DNA of 64,000 nt. Origin: Dechloromonas sp. HYN0024 (GTDB lineage: Bacteria; Pseudomonadota; Gammaproteobacteria; Burkholderiales; Rhodocyclaceae). A model generated the notes under the pieces. The model was not told the origin of the DNA and made no database searches. It worked only from the letters and a program-made list of their open reading frames with translations. This document shows positions 53,865 to 61,828 of the stretch, piece after piece (positions within the stretch are counted from its first letter, which is position 1; each line of letters starts with the position of its first letter). The translations under genes and the position numbers were made by a program. Where the stretch lies: NCBI RefSeq assembly GCF_003441615.1, contig NZ_CP031842.1, positions 3,046,001-3,110,000 of the forward strand, given 5' to 3'.

Positions 53865-54524
53865 ATGACCCGTATTGCACCTACCGCACTCTATCAGGAA
53901 GTGGCCGAACGACTGCGCCAACGCATCTTCGCCCACGAACTGACGCCGGGGACCTGGATCGACGAGCAGAAGCTGGCCGAGCAGTACGGCATTTCCCGTA
54001 CGCCGCTGCGCGAAGCGCTCAAGGTACTCGCCTCGGAGGGTCTGGTTGATCTTCGTCCACGGCGGGGCTGCTACGTCACCGAGATTTCGCGGCAGGACAT
54101 GGACGATATTTTCCCGCTGATCGCCCTGCTTGAGGGACGTTGCGCCGTTGAGGCGGTGAAGCAGGCAAAACCGGCCGATATTGCGGCGCTCAAGACCATC
54201 CATGAGCAACTTGAATCGGCGGCACGGGACGGCCGCATTGATGCCTTCTTCGAGTGCAACCAGGAATTCCATAAAAAGATTCAGGAACTAGCTGGCAATC
54301 GCTGGCTGCTTTCGGTCATTCAGGATCTTCGCAAGGTACTCAAGCTCTCCCGGCTTCATTCGCTGTCACTGGAAGGCCGTCTCCAGCAGTCACTGGACGA
54401 GCATCGCCTGATCATGGCGGCGTTTCAGGCCGGCGATTCCGGCAAGGCGGAAAAGCTCATGCACGACCACCTGCTGTCTGGTCGCGAGGCTCTGGCCAAA
54501 ATGCGGGACGGCGCGACAGGCTAG
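53865..54524 (+). CDS. GntR-family regulator (FCD/FadR-type) of the propionate operon
   Basis: A 219-residue regulator. The N-terminal winged helix has the GntR signature LAEQYGISRTPLREALKVL (residues 38-56) and LRPRRGCYV; the C-terminal FCD domain (ALLEGRCAVEAV, and LDEHRLIMAAFQAGDS, with the metal/ligand-site histidine) senses a small acid, unidentified here. It is divergent from the mutase operon and probably controls it and itself. The ligand could be a propionate pathway intermediate; that is only position-based. Confidence 0.88.
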   Translation: MTRIAPTALYQEVAERLRQRIFAHELTPGTWIDEQKLAEQYGISRTPLREALKVLASEGLVDLRPRRGCYVTEISRQDMDDIFPLIALLEGRCAVEAVKQAKPADIAALKTIHEQLESAARDGRIDAFFECNQEFHKKIQELAGNRWLLSVIQDLRKVLKLSRLHSLSLEGRLQQSLDEHRLIMAAFQAGDSGKAEKLMHDHLLSGREALAKMRDGATG

Positions 54525-54547
54525 AACACGCCCTGCCGCCAGACCAC

Positions 54548-55831
54548 CTAGTGCATCTGGCTTTCGATATTGGCGAACAAGCGGTCGTAAATCCCGATCA
54601 GTGCATCACGATCTGCATTGCCCTTGATCCACTGGCGGCCCTTCGCTTTAACCAAGGCTTCCCGCTCGATTTCCGAAACACTATCGATATCCACTTCATC
54701 ACCATGCAGAATGGCGGTCACGTCGGCCCGAGCCTTCTGAGCCATGGCGACCAGGCGCATGGAATCACTCATGGCCTCGGCGCCGCCACCGATGGTCACG
54801 GACAAATCCCTGACCTGCACGGCTGACGTAGCCGAAACCGTCAGCTTGTGACCAAACTCATCTGCTGTGGTCCGAGCTTCGGAAACGGAATCACTGAGTG
54901 AAGCGATCTTGGTGGTCACACCATCCATCGAACCGGAAACGGCAGAAATAGCGGCGGCAATTTCCTCCGCCGCCCGCAACGATTGATCAGCCAGTTTTCG
55001 TACCTCGTCGGCCACCACGGCAAAACCACGCCCGGCCTCACCAGCTCGCGCTGCTTCGATTGCCGCGTTCAGGGCGAGCAAATTGGTTTGCTTGGCGATG
55101 GCATCAATTTGCCCGGTCAACTGGCGGATGGCACTCGCTTTGACATTCAGGTCGGCCAGCGCATGCACGCTGTTCTCGGCAAATGCCTGCGCCCCCCCCA
55201 GTGCGCCGGACATGCGATTGGCGGCATCAGCCATATCGCTTGCCGAATTGGCAAACTCACCGGCCAGCGTCCTGGTCTGCGTCGAATGACGACTGACATC
55301 GCTCAGCGCCTTACCGACATGGTCAATGGCCAAAGACAGGCCACGCTCGGAGCGCAAAAAGATTTCCGACAGCAGCGCTTCGCGGACGATGGACTCCTGA
55401 GCAGCACCGAGTTTATCGAGCAGTGCCTGCATTTCTTCCAGCACATTCTTGAACGAACCGTGCAACCCGGTCGTTTGCAGACGACGCCAGTAGCGGTTGT
55501 CCGACGAGGCGCTCAGGGCGCCCAAAATTTCCCGGAAAGTAGTTTCCGTCTGATCCAGTGCCGAATTCAGATTGACCCGAATGGTCTCCAGCCTGGGGAC
55601 GTCGAACTCATGCGGCAAACGTCCGACCAGGCGCCCCTGACCGACCTGATCGAGCAACTGGTCCACTTCGAGCAGCGGCGTTTGCGTTGCACCATCCGGC
55701 CACCACAAGACAATCAGGGCGGGAATCAACACGGCAGCGGGAGCCCAGGGCGCGACAAAGGCCAGCCCAGCAGCCAGGCCGATCAGCAGCGCGAGCAACA
55801 AGCGCCTAGAGAGAAAAGACGAGTTCTTCAT
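54548..55831 (-). CDS. Methyl-accepting chemotaxis protein without a periplasmic sensor domain (Aer-like signalling half)
   Basis: A 427-residue chemoreceptor. Two close membrane helices (about residues 9-27 and 30-44) are separated by only a few residues, so there is no periplasmic sensor. Then comes a HAMP-like or linker region and the signalling hairpin, with its tip segment [20 protein letters not shown]. There is no C-terminal NWETF-type CheR tether. The start overlaps the PAS gene by 26 bases. In E. coli Aer, PAS, membrane anchor and signalling domain are one chain; here they are split over two genes. Confidence 0.88.
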   Translation of the reverse strand: MKNSSFLSRRLLLALLIGLAAGLAFVAPWAPAAVLIPALIVLWWPDGATQTPLLEVDQLLDQVGQGRLVGRLPHEFDVPRLETIRVNLNSALDQTETTFREILGALSASSDNRYWRRLQTTGLHGSFKNVLEEMQALLDKLGAAQESIVREALLSEIFLRSERGLSLAIDHVGKALSDVSRHSTQTRTLAGEFANSASDMADAANRMSGALGGAQAFAENSVHALADLNVKASAIRQLTGQIDAIAKQTNLLALNAAIEAARAGEAGRGFAVVADEVRKLADQSLRAAEEIAAAISAVSGSMDGVTTKIASLSDSVSEARTTADEFGHKLTVSATSAVQVRDLSVTIGGGAEAMSDSMRLVAMAQKARADVTAILHGDEVDIDSVSEIEREALVKAKGRQWIKGNADRDALIGIYDRLFANIESQMH

Positions 55832-56324
55832 AACTCATTCCTGTCTGATTCAGCAAATCAACTAACACCTTGGTTCCCGCACCGATGGCGTCACGCGCCC
55901 CGGCACTGTGTTCGGCCTGCAGCATCTGGCGATATACCGGTTCGATCTTGGCCACCGCATCGCGTTTGGGGCAGCGCCGCACCGAGGTATAGCCCACAAT
56001 ATTGCGCCGCTGGTCGAAATCGGGGGTGATATGGGTGAACACCCAGTAATGGCTGCCATCCTTGGCCATGTTCTTCACATATCCAAAAAATTCCTGACCC
56101 GATTGAATGGTATCCCATGCCAGCTTGAAGGCGGAACGCGGCATATCCGGATGCCGAACGATGTTGTGCTGGGTACCCAGCAACTCTTCTTCGGTATACC
56201 CCGAGAACTCGATGAATATCGGGTTGCCATAGGTGATGATGCCCTTGGCATCGGTTTTGGAAACGATGAAGTCATTCTCGCGCATCATGCGCTCAACGCC
56301 GCTTGCCTGTATTTGTCGCTTCAT
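55806..56324 (-). CDS. Stand-alone PAS sensor like the N-terminal part of aerotaxis receptor Aer
   Basis: A 172-residue soluble protein with one PAS domain: [20 protein letters not shown], then MPRSAF, then KDGSHYWVF. These match the FAD-binding PAS of Aer closely, so it likely senses redox or oxygen through FAD. The C-terminal 50 residues are helical. I chose the ATG at 56324 with GGGGAAGGCAGG upstream; a GTG at 56339 is less likely. It overlaps the chemoreceptor gene by 26 bases, which suggests that the two proteins work together. Confidence 0.87.
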   Translation of the reverse strand: MKRQIQASGVERMMRENDFIVSKTDAKGIITYGNPIFIEFSGYTEEELLGTQHNIVRHPDMPRSAFKLAWDTIQSGQEFFGYVKNMAKDGSHYWVFTHITPDFDQRRNIVGYTSVRRCPKRDAVAKIEPVYRQMLQAEHSAGARDAIGAGTKVLVDLLNQTGMSYEELVFSL

Positions 56325-56410
56325 CCTGCCTTCCCCCACTGGAAGATAGTTGTATGCAAGTTTGAGTAACGAATTTACTACATCGAAATAAAAAACACCA
56401 AAAACATTAC

Positions 56411-56446
56411 AAATAAAAAAGCCCTGACAGCTTTCGCCGTCAGGGC
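56411..56446 (-). terminator. Rho-independent terminator of yjcH-actP
   Basis: GCCCTGAC (56421-56428) and GTCAGGGC (56439-56446) form an eight-base-pair stem; in the minus direction it is followed by six T and more T-rich sequence. It lies 20 bases after the actP stop codon. Confidence 0.9.
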
Positions 56447-56466
56447 TTTCATCAAGCGCTCAGGGC

Positions 56467-58140
56467 TTAGTGATTGCTGGCCGAAGCAGCACCGTAACCC
56501 GTCTGGGCACGGACATACTGGTCGTCGAACGCCTCGATTTCCTGACCGGCGCGAACGCTCGAATCGGTCTTCGAGAATATGTAGGCGAACAGGAAGGCAA
56601 TCGGCATCGCGAACAGGGCCGGCTGCGTGTAGGGGAAGAGCGGTGCCGCATTGTGCAGCACATCGACCCACACCGACTTCGAGAAGAGCACGAAAAGCAC
56701 GGCAGAGACGAGGCCACCGTAACCGCCAAACAACGCGCCGCGGGTGGTCAGACCCTTCCAGTACATGGAGAGGATGAGCACCGGGAAGTTCGCCGCTGCA
56801 GCCACACCGAAGGCCAGGCCGACCATGAAGGCGATGTTCTGCTTCTCGAACAGAATGCCGAGGATGATGGCGACGAAACCGAGGCAGATGGTGGCAATCT
56901 TCGAAACACGGATTTCAGCAGACTCCGAGGCCGTTCCCTTCTTAATCACGCGGGCATAAAGGTCATGCGAGATAGCCGATGCACCGGCCAGAGCCAGACC
57001 CGACACCACGGCCAGAATGGTCGCGAAAGCCACTGCCGCCAGGAAACCAAGCAGCATGTCGCCACCAACCGCCTTGGACAGGTGCATGGCCACCATGTTG
57101 CCGCCACCGATCAGCTTGCCACCGATGGTGCCACCTTCGAAGAACTCGGGGTTCTGACCGACGATGATGATGCCGCACAGACCCATGATGAAGATGACGT
57201 TGAAGAAGTAGGCCACGAAGCCCGATGCGTACAGCACCGACTTGCGCGCTTCCTTGGCATCGGTCACGGTGAAGAAGCGCATCAGGATGTGCGGCAGCCC
57301 AGCCGTACCGAACATCAGGCCAAGACCCAGCGAAATCGCAGTGACCGGATCAGCCAGCAGACTACCCGGCGACATCAGCTTGGGACCGAGCTTATGCACG
57401 GCCGTGGCTTTTTCCAGCAGTGTCTGGAAGGAGAAGCCAAACTGGCTGAAGGCCAGGAACATGACCAGAGTGCCGCCAGCCAACAGCATGCAGGCCTTGA
57501 TGATCTGCACCCAGGTGGTGGCAACCATGCCGCCGAAGGTCACATAGACCATCATCAACAGGCCAACAGCGAAGATGGCCACGTTGTATTCCAGACCAAA
57601 GAGCAGCTTGATCAGCTGACCGGCGCCAACCATCTGGGCGATCAGGTAGAAGCAGACCACGGTCAGCGAGGAAATCGCTGCCATGGTGCGCACTTTGCCC
57701 TGGTCAAGGCGATAGGCGGTGATGTCGGAGAAGGTGAACTTGCCCAGATTACGCAGGCGTTCGGCCATCATGAACAGAATGATCGGCCAGCCGGCGAAGA
57801 AGCACAGCATGTAGATGTAGCCATCGTAACCCGAGGTATAGACCATGGCGGTCAGACCAAGCAGGGTAGCGGCCGACATGTAGTCGCCGGCAATGGCGAG
57901 GCCGTTCTGGAAGCCGGTGATGCCACCGCCGGCAGTGTAGAAGTCAGCCGTCGATTTGGTGCGGCTCGAGGCCCAGTAGGTAATGCCCATGGTCATACAG
58001 ACGAACAGGCAGAACATGATGATGGCGTGCCAGTTGGTCGCCTGCTTTTCGGTGATGCCTTCGAGCGGGCCGCCGGCAAAGGCCAGCGCCGCAATGGCGA
58101 AGAGACCGAGGGCCGTGCCCAGTTGAGTCAAACGTCGCAT
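56467..58140 (-). CDS. actP: Cation/acetate symporter ActP
   Basis: Sodium:solute symporter (557 residues, about thirteen helices) that takes up acetate and related short acids. It starts with a cleavable signal-like helix and [15 protein letters not shown]; landmarks are [20 protein letters not shown] and [20 protein letters not shown] (quoted separately in part), typical of ActP. Its start is next to the yjcH stop codon, sharing one base. It would feed acetate to central metabolism together with malic enzyme and the propionate genes. Confidence 0.94.
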   Translation of the reverse strand: MRRLTQLGTALGLFAIAALAFAGGPLEGITEKQATNWHAIIMFCLFVCMTMGITYWASSRTKSTADFYTAGGGITGFQNGLAIAGDYMSAATLLGLTAMVYTSGYDGYIYMLCFFAGWPIILFMMAERLRNLGKFTFSDITAYRLDQGKVRTMAAISSLTVVCFYLIAQMVGAGQLIKLLFGLEYNVAIFAVGLLMMVYVTFGGMVATTWVQIIKACMLLAGGTLVMFLAFSQFGFSFQTLLEKATAVHKLGPKLMSPGSLLADPVTAISLGLGLMFGTAGLPHILMRFFTVTDAKEARKSVLYASGFVAYFFNVIFIMGLCGIIIVGQNPEFFEGGTIGGKLIGGGNMVAMHLSKAVGGDMLLGFLAAVAFATILAVVSGLALAGASAISHDLYARVIKKGTASESAEIRVSKIATICLGFVAIILGILFEKQNIAFMVGLAFGVAAAANFPVLILSMYWKGLTTRGALFGGYGGLVSAVLFVLFSKSVWVDVLHNAAPLFPYTQPALFAMPIAFLFAYIFSKTDSSVRAGQEIEAFDDQYVRAQTGYGAASASNH

Positions 58141-58460
58141 TACTTGTTCTCCTTCCAGGCTTCCTTGACGATTTCCTGCGTCAGGGCGTCAAATTCCGAA
58201 TTGGCGCGTTTGACGTAAACTGCCGTCAGCGACCAGAAGAAAATGAACATGAATAGCTCAACGGCCACACCCACCGTCAACATCGAACCTTCAGCCACCG
58301 GCTGGCCGAGGGCCGCAGGATTGAAGGCAACGACCATCACGAAACCGTAAAACATGGTCAATACGACAAAAGCCAATGTCCAGGCAAAACGACCGCGCTT
58401 GGCGACGAGTTCCTGAAACTTGGGATTGCCGCGCATCCGCTCATACATAGCGCTGCTCAT
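58140..58460 (-). CDS. yjcH: DUF485 membrane protein YjcH
   Basis: A 106-residue inner-membrane protein with two helices ([17 protein letters not shown] and [16 protein letters not shown]). It is the usual partner gene of actP. TTAGGAG precedes the ATG. Its stop overlaps the actP start. Function is unknown beyond this pairing. Confidence 0.92.
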   Translation of the reverse strand: MSSAMYERMRGNPKFQELVAKRGRFAWTLAFVVLTMFYGFVMVVAFNPAALGQPVAEGSMLTVGVAVELFMFIFFWSLTAVYVKRANSEFDALTQEIVKEAWKENK

Positions 58461-58592
58461 GGCTGGATCTCCTAACTTTTAATTAATAATTACCACTTTA
58501 ACAACCGCAATATTCTATCTTATATAAGACTTGCTGCCTTTGATTTGCATCGTTTAATCCCATAAATTTTATAGGGACATTTGAGATAAACC

Positions 58593-59369
58593 ATGAGTAC
58601 CATTGATTTTTCCTGCACGGGCGAGGTCGCCACCCTGACCCTGAACAACCCCGGCAAACTGAACGCCATCAATCTCGGCATGTGGAACCGCCTGGCCGAA
58701 AAAATGGGCGAAATCAGCCTCAACCCGGACATTCGCTGTGTCGTCCTGCGCGGTGCAGGCAACGAGGCATTCGCCGCGGGCGGCGACCTCGAAGAGTTCG
58801 TCACGGCCCGCACCACGCTTGATCAAGCACTCCATTACCACGGCCAGGTCGCCCAGGCCCTGCAAGCCATCGACAATTGCCCACACCCGACAGTGGCCCT
58901 GATTCAGGGGGCCTGCATCGGTGGCGGACTCGAAATTGCCGGCGTCTGCGACTTCCGGATTTGCGGCGAGAGCGCCCGTTTTGGCGCCCCAATCAATCGC
59001 CTAGGATTTTCCATGTACCCGGGCGAAATGGAAGGCCTGCTGCGCCTGGCCGGCCCGGCAGTCATGAAGGAAATCCTGCTCGAAGGACGCATCCTGACTT
59101 CTGCCGAAGCCTATGCCAAGGGCCTGGTCACCCGGGTCACGGCGGATGCCGAGACAGAAGGCGAAGCCTACGCGACCGCCAAACGCATCTGCGCCGGCGC
59201 CCCGCTCGTCGCTGGCTGGCACAAGCAGTGGATACGCCGCCTGCTCGATGGAAAGCCGTTGAGCAATGAAGAAAAGGCAGCATCCTTCGCCTTCCTCGAC
59301 ACCGAGGATTACCGCGAGGGACTGGCCGCCTTTCTGGAAAAACGCAAACCTGCTTTCAAGGCGCGCTGA
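58593..59369 (+). CDS. Enoyl-CoA hydratase/isomerase-family protein
   Basis: A crotonase-fold protein of 258 residues. The oxyanion-hole segment is GDLEEF and the second is QGACIGGGLEIAG. Aligning FGAPINRLG with the hydratase segment FGQPEILLG puts Ile where the first catalytic Glu (E144 in the rat enzyme) should be, while the second Glu is retained in MKEILLEG. It may therefore be an isomerase or another crotonase rather than a true hydratase. The last 14 bases overlap the TSUP gene on the other strand. Its substrate is unknown. Confidence 0.88.
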   Translation: MSTIDFSCTGEVATLTLNNPGKLNAINLGMWNRLAEKMGEISLNPDIRCVVLRGAGNEAFAAGGDLEEFVTARTTLDQALHYHGQVAQALQAIDNCPHPTVALIQGACIGGGLEIAGVCDFRICGESARFGAPINRLGFSMYPGEMEGLLRLAGPAVMKEILLEGRILTSAEAYAKGLVTRVTADAETEGEAYATAKRICAGAPLVAGWHKQWIRRLLDGKPLSNEEKAASFAFLDTEDYREGLAAFLEKRKPAFKAR

Positions 59370-60162
59370 ACAGGCTCCACAGCATCTTCACGGCAAGAAC
59401 CAGCAAAATCGCGGCAAAAACCCGCTTTAGCGTCGCCACTGGCAACTGGTGCGTCTTGCGGGCACCAATCGGTGCGGTCAGGATGCTGGCAACAGCCACG
59501 CCAATGACGGCGGGGAGATAGACGAATCCGAGACTGCCCTCGGGCAGCCCGGCCACCGACCAGCCATTCCAGATGTAGCCAATCGCCCCCCCCAGGGCGA
59601 TCGGAAAGCCAATCGCGGCCGAGGTACCAATGGCATTCTGAACCTTGACGTTACACCAGGTCATGAAGGGCACTGACAACACGCCACCACCGATGGCGAC
59701 CAGACAGGAAAGTCCGCCGATAAACGCCCCGACCATCGACGTCGCAAGCGTGCCGGGCATTTCGCGGTGCGGCTTGGGCTTTATATTGAGGATCATCTGC
59801 ACCGACACATAGCAGATGAAAATGGTGAAAATCAGCCCCAGCGCCTTGGTCGGCACCAGACTGGCAATATGGGTTCCGAGCAGCGTACCAAGCACAATGC
59901 CCGGCGTAATGCGGGCCACGATGGGCCATAGAACCGCCCCATGGGCATGGTGTGTCCGGACGCTGGAAATGGAGGTAAAAAAAATCGCGGCCATTGATGT
60001 GCCGAGTGCCAGATGCATCACCTCGGCCGACGGAAAGCCCTGCGCGGCAAACATCATGACAAGCAGGGGGACCATCACGGAACCGCCGCCAATACCCAGC
60101 AGGCCGGCGAAAAACCCGGCAAATGTACCCAACGCGATATATCCCAGCCACCAGATCGTCAT
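59356..60162 (-). CDS. TSUP-family (TauE/SafE) membrane transporter
   Basis: A 268-residue membrane protein with about eight helices and the two TSUP repeats, AGLLGIGGGSVMVPLL near residue 20 and LVAIGGGVLSVPFM near residue 155. Members export sulfite, sulfoacetate or other anions; the substrate here is unknown. The start ATG overlaps the EVE gene stop (TAATG), so both are coupled. Confidence 0.88.
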   Translation of the reverse strand: MTIWWLGYIALGTFAGFFAGLLGIGGGSVMVPLLVMMFAAQGFPSAEVMHLALGTSMAAIFFTSISSVRTHHAHGAVLWPIVARITPGIVLGTLLGTHIASLVPTKALGLIFTIFICYVSVQMILNIKPKPHREMPGTLATSMVGAFIGGLSCLVAIGGGVLSVPFMTWCNVKVQNAIGTSAAIGFPIALGGAIGYIWNGWSVAGLPEGSLGFVYLPAVIGVAVASILTAPIGARKTHQLPVATLKRVFAAILLVLAVKMLWSLFSAP

Positions 60163-60626
60163 TACCGCCCCATCAGTTCCTTGGTGATGAATACCCACTC
60201 GGCAGTCGTAACCGGCATGATCGACAGCCGGTTGCCGCGGGCAAGGAGGCGCATATTAGCAAGTTCTGGATATCGGCGCAGTTCAGCCAGTGAAATCAGA
60301 CGGGTTTTCCCCACAAACCGGACCTCACGCAAGCACCAGCGCGGACTATCGGTTAAGGATTTCGGGTCGAAATAGGGACTGGTGCGAGAAAACTGGGTTT
60401 CGTCCGGATATGGCTCGGAACACACCTCGCAAATCCCGGCAATCCCCGGCTCGGCACAACTGGAGTGATAAAAAAAGGCCAGATCACCGATCTGCATGGC
60501 ATCGCGCATGAAATTGCGCGCCTGATAGTTGCGTACGCCGAACCACGCCACACGCTGATCGGGCGCCGCTTCGAGGTCATTGATCGAGACCTCGTCCGGC
60601 TCTGATTTCATCAACCAATATTGCAT
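60162..60626 (-). CDS. EVE-domain protein (ThyN1-like)
   Basis: A 154-residue EVE domain, YWLMKSEPDEVSINDLE at the start and then VRNYQARNFMRDAM and FFYHSSC. The fold relates to PUA/YTH domains that bind modified bases; the target is unknown. I chose ATG at 60626. It lies right after the 6S RNA terminator and before the TSUP gene, taking the place that ygfA has next to ssrS in E. coli. Confidence 0.9.
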   Translation of the reverse strand: MQYWLMKSEPDEVSINDLEAAPDQRVAWFGVRNYQARNFMRDAMQIGDLAFFYHSSCAEPGIAGICEVCSEPYPDETQFSRTSPYFDPKSLTDSPRWCLREVRFVGKTRLISLAELRRYPELANMRLLARGNRLSIMPVTTAEWVFITKELMGR

Positions 60627-60654
60627 GTGTTCGGGTAATTTCGAGGGCAAAAAA

Positions 60655-60832
60655 AGGCCCCCGCGAATGTCGTCAGGCCGGCATCCTGAACCTGAGTCCA
60701 GAGTGGTCGCATTCCTTCCGCATCAGGCACACTCGCTGGGAGCGCGCACAACAGCGGACTGATGGTCCGCAACCGATGCCAATTAGCATTGGTTCAAGGA
60801 ATATATGGCCTTAACAAACACCGCAGGGGACG
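60655..60832 (-). ncRNA. ssrS: 6S RNA
   Basis: Between zapA and the EVE gene, the minus strand can fold as 6S RNA. The 5' segment CCCCUGCGG pairs with 3' UUCGCGGGGG, and UUGUUAAGGCC pairs with GGCCUGACGA, making the long closing stem; CCUUGAACC and GGUUCAGG pair on the other side of an open central bubble. A T-run follows the 3' end. 6S RNA binds the sigma-70 polymerase as a promoter mimic. Location downstream of zapA is the usual one. Exact ends are approximate. Confidence 0.85.
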
Positions 60833-60865
60833 CTCGGCGGGCGGCGCCGGGGTCAGCCGCAACGA

Positions 60866-61201
60866 CTACAGGTCGAATTGCTGCTGGGGCGCAAGCACGG
60901 CATCAAGTCGTGCTCCCATGCCACCGATTCTACGCTTCGTTTCGGAAGTATCAACTGCTTCCGAAAACTCTTTTCCGGACCCGCCAGAGGCACTGGAAAG
61001 GTGCTCGTGCGCGATGTTCAGGGCGGCCATGACGGCGACGCGTTCGGCAATGGTGTTCTTGGTGCGCTGGGCAATATCGCGCATCTTGCTGTCGACAAGA
61101 TCAACCGCCGAGAGCAGGGCATCGCGCTCCTCCGGGGTGCAGGCGACGCGGTATTCGCGCCCCATGATCTTGACGTCGAGGAAATTCGGCTCGGCGCTCA
61201 T
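60866..61201 (-). CDS. zapA: Cell division protein ZapA
   Basis: A 111-residue protein that bundles FtsZ filaments at midcell. It begins MSAEPNFLDVKIMGREYRVAC, and continues with a coiled-coil helix (VDSKMRDIAQRTKNTIAERV and so on). I chose ATG at 61201, just after the stop of the small upstream coiled-coil gene; the longer frame is less likely. 6S RNA follows it. Confidence 0.93.
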   Translation of the reverse strand: MSAEPNFLDVKIMGREYRVACTPEERDALLSAVDLVDSKMRDIAQRTKNTIAERVAVMAALNIAHEHLSSASGGSGKEFSEAVDTSETKRRIGGMGARLDAVLAPQQQFDL

Positions 61202-61202
61202 T

Positions 61203-61400
61203 TCAGGCATCCTCGGGAATCTTGTCAATCAGGCCTTCAAGCCGCTCACGGGCAGCCGTCATCGTCTGCCGCAGATGCAGGCGTTCGGCCTCGGCCGCGG
61301 TCATCTGGTGCCGCAAAACCTCATTCTCGGCGCGCAACTGGTGCACCAGGGCGACCACCTGTTCGATTTTGGCTTCAAGCGTTTCGAGTTCCACGTTCAT
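61203..61400 (-). CDS. ZapB-like/TIGR02449 coiled-coil protein
   Basis: A 65-residue protein, almost all heptad coiled coil (LEAKIEQVVALVHQLRAENE). It is encoded just before zapA with its stop codon one base from the zapA start. It is probably a division-associated coiled coil of the TIGR02449 type. Confidence 0.85.
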   Translation of the reverse strand: MNVELETLEAKIEQVVALVHQLRAENEVLRHQMTAAEAERLHLRQTMTAARERLEGLIDKIPEDA

Positions 61401-61532
61401 GCGGCGAACTATAGAGGGAAAAACGCCGTGTGGTCAAGGACTAAGCCATTCTTCTAAAAGTGGTTTATAGCAATTCACCTGGTCCTGCCTGATGCGTTGC
61501 CGCAACAATGAATGTAGAATGCGCCCCGTGTC

Positions 61533-61708
61533 AGGTGCTGCGTACGGATTCTCCAAGCGCAGTTAAACGGGAAAGCGGTGCGTCTCCAACGAGACCAATC
61601 CGCTGCTGCCCCCGCAACGGTAAGCAAGTGCGGACGTATCACAACGCCACTGGGTGCAAACCTGGGAAGGCGATACGTCAAGACTTGCGAGCCCGGATAC
61701 CGGCCTGG
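61533..61708 (+). promoter_or_regulatory. Cobalamin (AdoCbl) riboswitch of btuB
   Basis: The leader has the landmarks of the class: GGGAAAGCGGTG (61570-61580), GCTGCCCCCGCAACGGTAA (61605-61623), the B12 box around GCCACTGGGTGCAAACC with GGGAAGGC (61646-61671), and AGCCCGGATACCGG (61690-61705). A TAGAAT at 61515-61520 is a plausible -10. About 120 bases between the aptamer and the btuB start contain the expression platform, whose pairing I did not resolve. The 428-base gap from 61401 to 61828 otherwise holds only promoters. Confidence 0.93.
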
Positions 61709-61828
61709 GACAAAAGCGGAAGTGCCACGGGGCTGTGGCGCCGGTTCTTGCGGCCAGCCCTCTCCCCTCGCATTTCCTTTTCAATGTCATTCCGGCATGC
61801 GGGGACGCCCGCCGGGAAAAGGAAAACC

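Noticed and set aside
56470..58218. 582-residue ORF on the plus strand opposite actP
   Set aside because: Antisense frame of actP in GC-rich DNA; extremely rich in Gln, His, Arg and Glu with no domain.
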